Below, one piece after another: positions 58,255-64,000 of a stretch of 64,000 bases of DNA. Both the position numbers and the translations under genes were made by a program. The DNA is from Auricularia sp. M13 (lineage: Eukaryota; Basidiomycota; Agaricomycetes; Auriculariales; Auriculariaceae). The notes under the pieces were generated by a model, which was not told the origin of the DNA, searched no databases, and saw only the letters and a list, made by a program, of their open reading frames with translations. The first letter of the stretch is position 1; each line of letters opens with the position of its first letter. The DNA is taken from positions 2,294,001-2,358,000 of the forward strand of contig CM073194.1 in the NCBI GenBank assembly GCA_037042915.1, given 5' to 3'.

Positions 58255-59451
58255 AATGGCCATGGCAGACAGTAATTACGTAAGGATCTTCGGAGCAAGG
58301 AGCAGTTCGTTCGTCGGCCCGACCTCCGGATGACTCCCGCAAATAAATAAAGTTCAGCTCCGTCGCGAAGGTCCTTCCAAAATCTTTCGAATGCGCGCGT
58401 TTGTTATCCTGATATCCTTTCAAGTGCGTGCAGCCCGACCCCGAGCGCTACGCAGCTGAAGGTGCATATCAAGCTCTCGTTCTCGCTGGCTCGCATCCCG
58501 TACGCGGTCTCCTCGGGTTCATGAGTGGCCACGGCTGCCTGGTCCTTCCTGCGTCCACTGTACTCGTATGGCAGTACAGCTTGCAGCTCCTTTTCCGACC
58601 TGCAATTCTCAGATGTTCGCTCCTCATTCATGATTTAGGCGCGGTTCGGATTGCCTGGATTGCAGCTCAGCCTACAGTATATGCTCTCTGGCGCCGACTG
58701 CTACTTCCTCGCTGGCTACTATGCGCATTGTTTATTCCGGACTTTGCGATTCGATGCACGATCCTGACGAGTTCATCTTCGGCTTCAGACGGCATATCCG
58801 CCCCTTTCCCATTCCTCGTCATCATCATCATGCATCTTCTCGAATTGCATGGGACCACTCCCTGGCGACACCGACACACGCGTTTGCTGTGCCACGCGCC
58901 AAATCAGCCTTCTCACTGACAGTTTTCCTGTTGCTGTTCGAGGTTTCTTACCAATCTGAGACTGCCCGGGTTCTGGCGCTCGGGATCCTGCATCTTGCGT
59001 TCCCTATCCTTCGTCTACTCGTGCGGGTCAGCTACTGTTCTACTTTCTCGGCGGGATAGACAGGGGAAGGGGGGGGAACGCACGCCGAAGGAGAACGTCG
59101 CGGTCGTCCCGCGCGACTGCGAGCCTGATGGGAAACTGCTGCCCGCGGTCCACTGCTTAGAGGAGTAGAGTGTCTGGCGCATGCCATCGCGCGCGTTCAG
59201 TCTGTCATTTTAAGTCACGGTGTTCAGTGTCACTCTCACTCTCACGGGCGCCGCGACATACGTTATGAGTAGCGACAGTGAGAACACTGCGACGTGGTTC
59301 CGTCAGCAAACGTCTTCAGCTTAGCTGCTGGCGGAGAGACGCCTTGGCTCACTGTTGGGATAGACATGGATCAGGCCGGGTATAACGGCTAGCGCGGTTT
59401 CAGCACGGGCTGGCAACATCGAAGTGGGGTGCTAGAACTGACAGTATCGCT

Positions 59452-60577
59452 TCAGCAATGTCTATTCACGGCGTTCTTGTCAATCTGGGCAGTCGTTTCT
59501 CTGTTGTGTTCGGTACTCACGAAGATGAGCATGAGCACGGCCAGAATACTACTCCCGTCAATTGCTGCCTCTGCGGCGGTGAAGAAGGCATCGCACCTGG
59601 TGACAAAGCCCGTCTCGACGCTCCACATAATGAGTCTGTCGATGACCCGCGCTGTCCTATTGATCTTCCTCGTCAGCCGTTCCGCCACCCATGTCACAGT
59701 GAACGCACGCCTGGATCTGCCCGCTCCGCCGGCGCGCGAGGATCGCGCACAGTGCCGTCGTGTTCCACACGTCCACCGCGACGGACGCGCTGAACACGCC
59801 CTTCATGCACCACCCAAATCTGCCCGTGCGCAAATTATTCTCACGTTTTTGCCGACGGAAATAGTGCCGCAGCAGACCCACCGCTCCATGAAGTCCAGGA
59901 TGGTCAATTCGCCCCGGCGGAACGTAACGGCCGTGCCTGCGATGGCCAAGCCGAGCCGCGCGAGTGAGCCGAGGAAGGGGAGCGCGGCGAGCGGGAGGGA
60001 AGAGGAGAAGCGGTAAAGGCGGTAGGCATAGTACGACTGTTTACATCGGCGTCAAGGTCGGCGCCGTCAGTACTGAGCCCATGCGTACCTGGACGGTGGC
60101 TCCCATAAGCGCACTCGTGAAGTACACAAAGACCAGCGCCGTCGAGAGCTCGATCAGCTTGAGGGGTTCGAACCTGCTCCGCTTCCCTGTTTGGATGAAG
60201 TAGAACCAGAGGAGGATTGTGTGCGCCGTCTCGACCATGCTAGTCCGATATTCACAATCACCGTCTTCCTTGACCTTGATCTGTACTCACCATACCCAGC
60301 CGACCTGAAGGAGCATAGCATGAGATGTACAGGGAATGAATGTGGACTAGGAACGTACGAGAAGCTGAAGCCCGAGCGAGTCCCTCGAACCCCTTTTGGA
60401 AGCGTGGTGCGTGTACAGATAGAGCTGTACAGCAAAGACCCCGAAGAGAGTCGAACAGAGCAACACGCCAACCTCTGACGACGTACTATATTCGTTGAGG
60501 AGAGATAGTTGATGTTGCAACGCCGCCAGCGCCGCGGCCGGGGATCCTGCACCGTCAGTCTGAGGGGCGGTTGCCAT
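59452..60577 (-). CDS. DUF6534-like multi-pass membrane protein
   Basis: About five exons from ATG 60,577. Membrane segments are VGVLLCSTLFGVFAVQLYLY, AHTILLWFYFIQTGKR followed by LIELSTALVFVYFTSALMGA, LPLAALPFLGSLARLGLAIA and SVAVDVWNTTALCAILARRR, which is the start of the DUF6534 domain, then DRLIMWSVETGFVTRCDAFF and ILAVLMLIFV. These proteins belong to a large basidiomycete family of unknown role with seven predicted helices. Segments near 59,860 (small odd intron) and the last 30 residues do not read well, and the usual LPLAKxYxNSLLAxLNxR end is missing, so it may be truncated or decayed. Confidence 0.6.
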
Positions 60578-61812
60578 CCTGTACCGGGACGCTTCGAAGC
60601 ACGGTCCATGTCGACTGGCTTATTTACGGTGCTCCATGCTCCAAGTTTGACCCGGACGGTGACTTACAATTGCTGGCGACGTCCGCGAACTTCAGTCGAG
60701 GGGAAACCGTGCACGACTAACCGTCTCGGCGTAAGTAACACTAACAGTGTAGCATCACAGTCCATTCTCCCTGCTTTGATGATCTTCGGCCAGCAGCACA
60801 GATGCTGGGTAGACAGCAAATCGCACCGCCTTTCCCGCCAGACACGCATGCACATCATGGTAGAGTGTGCAAATCAATCTTGAGCCACGCTCACGTACGC
60901 TGCGCAGGTGTTTGTGAATGAAACGTTCGGTGTTCGGGAGGGAAATTGGCCGAATTAAGCGGGGCGCCCGACGAATCCTCGCTGTATTCTCCGAAGGTCC
61001 GAAGCAGCACTACCATAGGATCCGCAGGGAATTGCCCTTCTTATCCCACATGGCCGGTAGTCTATTACATACAATAGCGCCCCTGCCGGTCTGAGGGAAC
61101 CCGTACGGTCGGAGAGCAGCAAGTGCAAAGCTTCCGGACGCACGTCGCAGCCCGTTCGTCCGTCGATATATGCATCACTGCCTCGTATCCTGGGACTTAG
61201 TCATTTATCCCCGCTGCATCCTCTCTCTTCAAGCGTGCGATTATATAAGCAAGGCACACCGAGGAATCGACTGCGTAATGCTTTCATGAGACACTGAAAC
61301 TCAGCGCTACTTTACGTATCACTGACGAAGAAAGGCAAAAAACATTTTCCGAATGTGAGCCTAGGTCCGAAGGTTCCATGAGCTGCAGGCTGAGGAAGGA
61401 GTCACAGGACTATATTATTCACGATTCCTGGACGAAGTTCTGATGGCATCGACGCGTGGCAAAGATCGGACACCGACGCGACATGCCACGTGCATCCCAA
61501 AGAGGAAGTGCTGGGCGAATCGTGACAGCTTGATTACTTGATAGACGCGGACAAAGTCCACAATAAGAGAGCACAAATCGCCCCTACAGGGCGAAATGTT
61601 CCTTCCATGATTAAGGGAAAATTCGATGAAGCACGACAGCAAGAGCTGCAAACACACGATTCGGGCGGATTCAGTGAAACTCAACTACTGCATGCAGAAA
61701 AGCCGAGGCTGTGCCTGTCGCAGCCAAGTTGCAGCGCCTTGCTAGCAACGACACGTGGCTGGGCATTCAAGGATAATACTGCAATGGTCATCGTTAGAAC
61801 AATGTCACACGA

Positions 61813-61820
61813 GCATAAAA
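61813..61820 (+). promoter_or_regulatory. TATA-like box of the metallopeptidase-like gene
   Basis: GCATAAAAG lies about 95 bp before the ATG at 61,914, followed by a CT-rich stretch (61,850-61,900) of the kind common in fungal 5' leaders. The 1.2 kb upstream shows no gene. Confidence 0.35.
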
Positions 61821-61913
61821 GCCTCTCATCGGGACTTCAGACTCGGCACTTTCCCCCTTCTCCGTCTTCGCTCCCCTTTGGTTTTTCACCTCCTTTTTCC
61901 CAGAGCTCTCGCA

Positions 61914-62937
61914 ATGCTTCTTCTTCAGATCATCGCTCTTGCTATCAGCGCGCAAACCGTTGTTGCTGGCCTCGGGAAGTCTCTCCTTTTCAACGATGGC
62001 CTCAAGGTCCCGCTGAAGAAGCTCGACAACATGTCCTCGGCAAAGGTCACCAAGCGCGCCGGCAAGGCGCTCTCTGCGAACTCCATTTGCAAGCAGCTCG
62101 CTCGTGGCGCAGGCTGCAAGGATAACCAGGTCACCGGCAAGGAGGTCTGGTACAACGACTGCGACAAGCCGTGGTTGCTCTGCCGTTGCAGCGACGCCAA
62201 CATGTCGTATGTCTGCGATCCCAGTGCACTTTTTTTTTTCTTTGTTCTGACTGTTACACAGCTTCGACACCTTGGAGCGTCGCTGGGCCAAGGTCCCCGT
62301 CGGTATGCGCTCGTACGGCGGAACCCTGGTCGCGGTCAAGAGGGACAAGGGCTGCGTCGCCTATACGTTCAGCGGCGAGTACATCCGGTTCCACGGAGAC
62401 TGCGGCACCTCGTACGTCTCTACTCCACGGCGTTTCAGCGAGTGGATGACGAGATTGGGTGTTTCTCAGCGTCTTCATACACGAGGTCAGCCACACCGTC
62501 GATAAGGGCTTCAGCTCCTCGCAGAGCTTCAAGAACGGCGTCGCCAAGTCGTCTTGCGTCCCGGACTCGTACGCCAACACGAACTACGTCGAGAACTTCG
62601 CGCAGCTTAACGTCTGTCTCACCTGGGCCAGCCGTGTAAGTCTTCACATTTCCTCGTATGTTCGACGTCTTACAATGAGCTGGCTACGTATATGAAGTTC
62701 GGCATCCTTTCCACGGCCGCCAAGAAGGACGCAAAGTGCATGGCGCCGAGCTACAACTTGCTGAAGAACGACAAGCGCATCAAGGCCGCGCAGTCCGCGA
62801 AGAAGTGCATCCCCTGCGTGCGCAACAACTGCAAGCGCGGCGTCGAGCTCGACGAGGAGCAGCTCACCATTCCCACCAACCTCACGCTCACGCAGACCTC
62901 CACCTGCGAGTTCCCGAGCGCCGATGAGGATGACTAG
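61914..62937 (+). CDS. secreted zincin-like (con-13-like) metallopeptidase
   Basis: Four exons. The signal peptide MLLLQIIALAISAQTVVAG is followed by SICKQLARGAGCKDNQ, PWLLCRCSDANMS, FDTLERRWAKVPVGMRSYGG and, across an intron at 62,412-62,469, VFIHEVSHTVD, an HExxH zinc site. CVPDSYANTNYVENFAQLNV then provides candidate third ligands. The last exon starts LATYMKFGIL and contains paired Cys. The pattern fits fungal extracellular zincins related to conidiation protein con-13; whether it is an active peptidase is not known. It is Lys-rich and has GC-ending codons, suggesting good expression. Confidence 0.7.
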
Positions 62938-63121
62938 GAACCTCTATTCATTGCATTGTGGATCGCACATACTTATAACTTATTGGGGGCGAATTACATG
63001 GGTTTTTATTTCAGGTTTTTCTCAGAGTGAGACGTCGTGACGAAGACATACAATACGTTCATTAGCACCCACATCGCAACATCACTATTCAAAGGTCATA
63101 AATGTGTATATAACGCGCGTT

Positions 63122-63566
63122 TCAGGAATGGCCGGGATATGTGAGGGAGAACCGTGAAGCAGGCGCGATGCCGCGCGCAAGCGACCACCGATGAAGAATA
63201 TCCGCATCGCGCGGGTCGAAGTCGCAGTCCTCGAACGCACGCGTGAAAGTCTCCGTGTGCCGGCCGTCATCCCATGCAAGAGCATGTTGCGCAGATATCA
63301 GCCTGACAAGCATCGGACAGACCATCTTGTATGTGATGCCTGCCGTGCCCAGCTTCCAGTCTGCCTTCTGGCATTCGCGGCTGCAGTACCGGACACGGGC
63401 GCAGAAGTCGCAGGTTTGGACTCCTCGTTGAGGTCGCTAGCGCCGCACGCGACGTTGCCGCAGAAGCGCGCGATGTGCAGCAGTGCCATGGTGTCCCCGA
63501 TGACTTTGAGGTATGAACCGTGGGAGCGCCCATAAGGTGGAGAGCTCGAGTCGTAAGTTTGCGCAC
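63122..63566 (-). pseudogene. MYND-finger protein fragment
   Basis: The minus strand reads CGNVACGAS then, in another frame, QTCDFCARVRYCSRECQKAD and W, matching the CxxC/YCSxxCQxxDW pattern of MYND zinc fingers, followed by MVCPMLVRLISAQHA and a short tail to a stop at 63,122. A frame change of one base separates the first Cys pair from the rest, and the final His ligand is not evident. MYND fingers bind proteins and are abundant in basidiomycetes. It is probably a decayed gene; an unseen intron is the alternative. 63,650-64,000 shows nothing clear. Confidence 0.45.
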
Positions 63567-64000
63567 GCTCTCAGTGCACGGTGGCGCTCAGTGAGGTAGG
63601 AAGCTGGGGCGGGCGTTTCGAACTGATTAGGACCCAGCGCGTGCACGGGAGCGCTAGCATCACGATTACGACTCGGAGCCGTTCCAGTTCAGTTGTTTTT
63701 GCTATTTCGCCTTGTAAACCTGGTCCGAAATAGTCTCTTGGAACGATTTCAAAGCAGCTTCAGCACTTTGTACGGATAGGATCGTGTGCTGGACGCAACA
63801 CGAGCTGAGCCTTGGCGAGCGCGTCGCTGCCTAGTGTAGTGGACAACTAGCAGAGCGTAAGACGCCAGTGAATAACCGCCGATGTCTGAAATGAAAGGCA
63901 ATGGGAACGCACGGGCGCTGGCGAGCAAGCAGGACGGGCGCTTGCGGTGTGCCAGTGCCACCGTTCTCCAGGGCACAAGTCCGAAAACGGCGGGCGGAGT

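Noticed and set aside
58428-58919. Plus-strand open frame of 163 codons
   Set aside because: It has hydrophobic composition but no convincing start, intron signals or family resemblance.
1-64000. CRISPR arrays, operons or bacterial-type signals
   Set aside because: The window is fungal nuclear DNA; the tandem arrays seen have no repeat-spacer structure.

Overview
The window is nuclear DNA of a filamentous basidiomycete, most likely a wood- or litter-decaying agaricomycete. The evidence is genes split by many 45-70 nt GT-AG introns, plant-biomass and fungal-wall enzymes (an AA9 lytic polysaccharide monooxygenase with CBM1, an AA5_1 copper radical oxidase, a GH18 chitinase with a CBM5/12-type module), DUF6534-type and F-box genes, and DNA transposons typical of Agaricomycetes (KDZ, Plavaka, pogo). 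Nearly every gene model below was assembled by eye across introns, so exon edges are predictions.

Region 1 (1-18,640) is accessory and transposon-related. After about 2.5 kb of repeats come two head-to-head genes: a RING-H2 protein (minus, 2561-4458) and a TET/JBP-like 2-oxoglutarate/Fe(II) dioxygenase (plus, 5112-7652). A minisatellite and two poorly understood genes follow. Then comes an uncharacterised gene (11,758-13,858) followed by a complete-looking KDZ transposase of the CxC2 class (14,096-17,972). Fungal TET/JBP genes are known to travel with KDZ transposons, so this neighbourhood may be a KDZ-linked base-modification island.

Region 2 (18,900-35,150) is ordinary host chromosome: chitinase and AA9 LPMO (convergent), a 411-bp mariner-type MITE, copper radical oxidase and a FAD oxidoreductase (convergent), a divergent cation/proton exchanger of the CaCA superfamily, and an F-box protein.

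Region 3 (35,560-52,940) is a transposon nest. A tRNA-like dispersed repeat was split by an 11.9-kb KDZ element (35,783-47,724) whose 158-bp terminal inverted repeats look identical. The KDZ element carries a CxC1-class transposase and two accessory genes in the same direction. A 4,156-bp pogo element with a TA target duplication sits inside the first intron of the CxC1 transposase; removing it leaves a normal 51-nt intron. An uninterrupted copy of the target repeat lies at 57,988-58,254. Next to the KDZ element are a Plavaka (Tnp2) transposase with frame breaks, a GC-rich 141-bp satellite array full of palindromes, and two perfect hairpins.

Region 4 (52,950-64,000) holds decayed or uncharacterised genes, a DUF6534-like membrane protein, a secreted HExxH metallopeptidase-like protein and a MYND-finger fragment.
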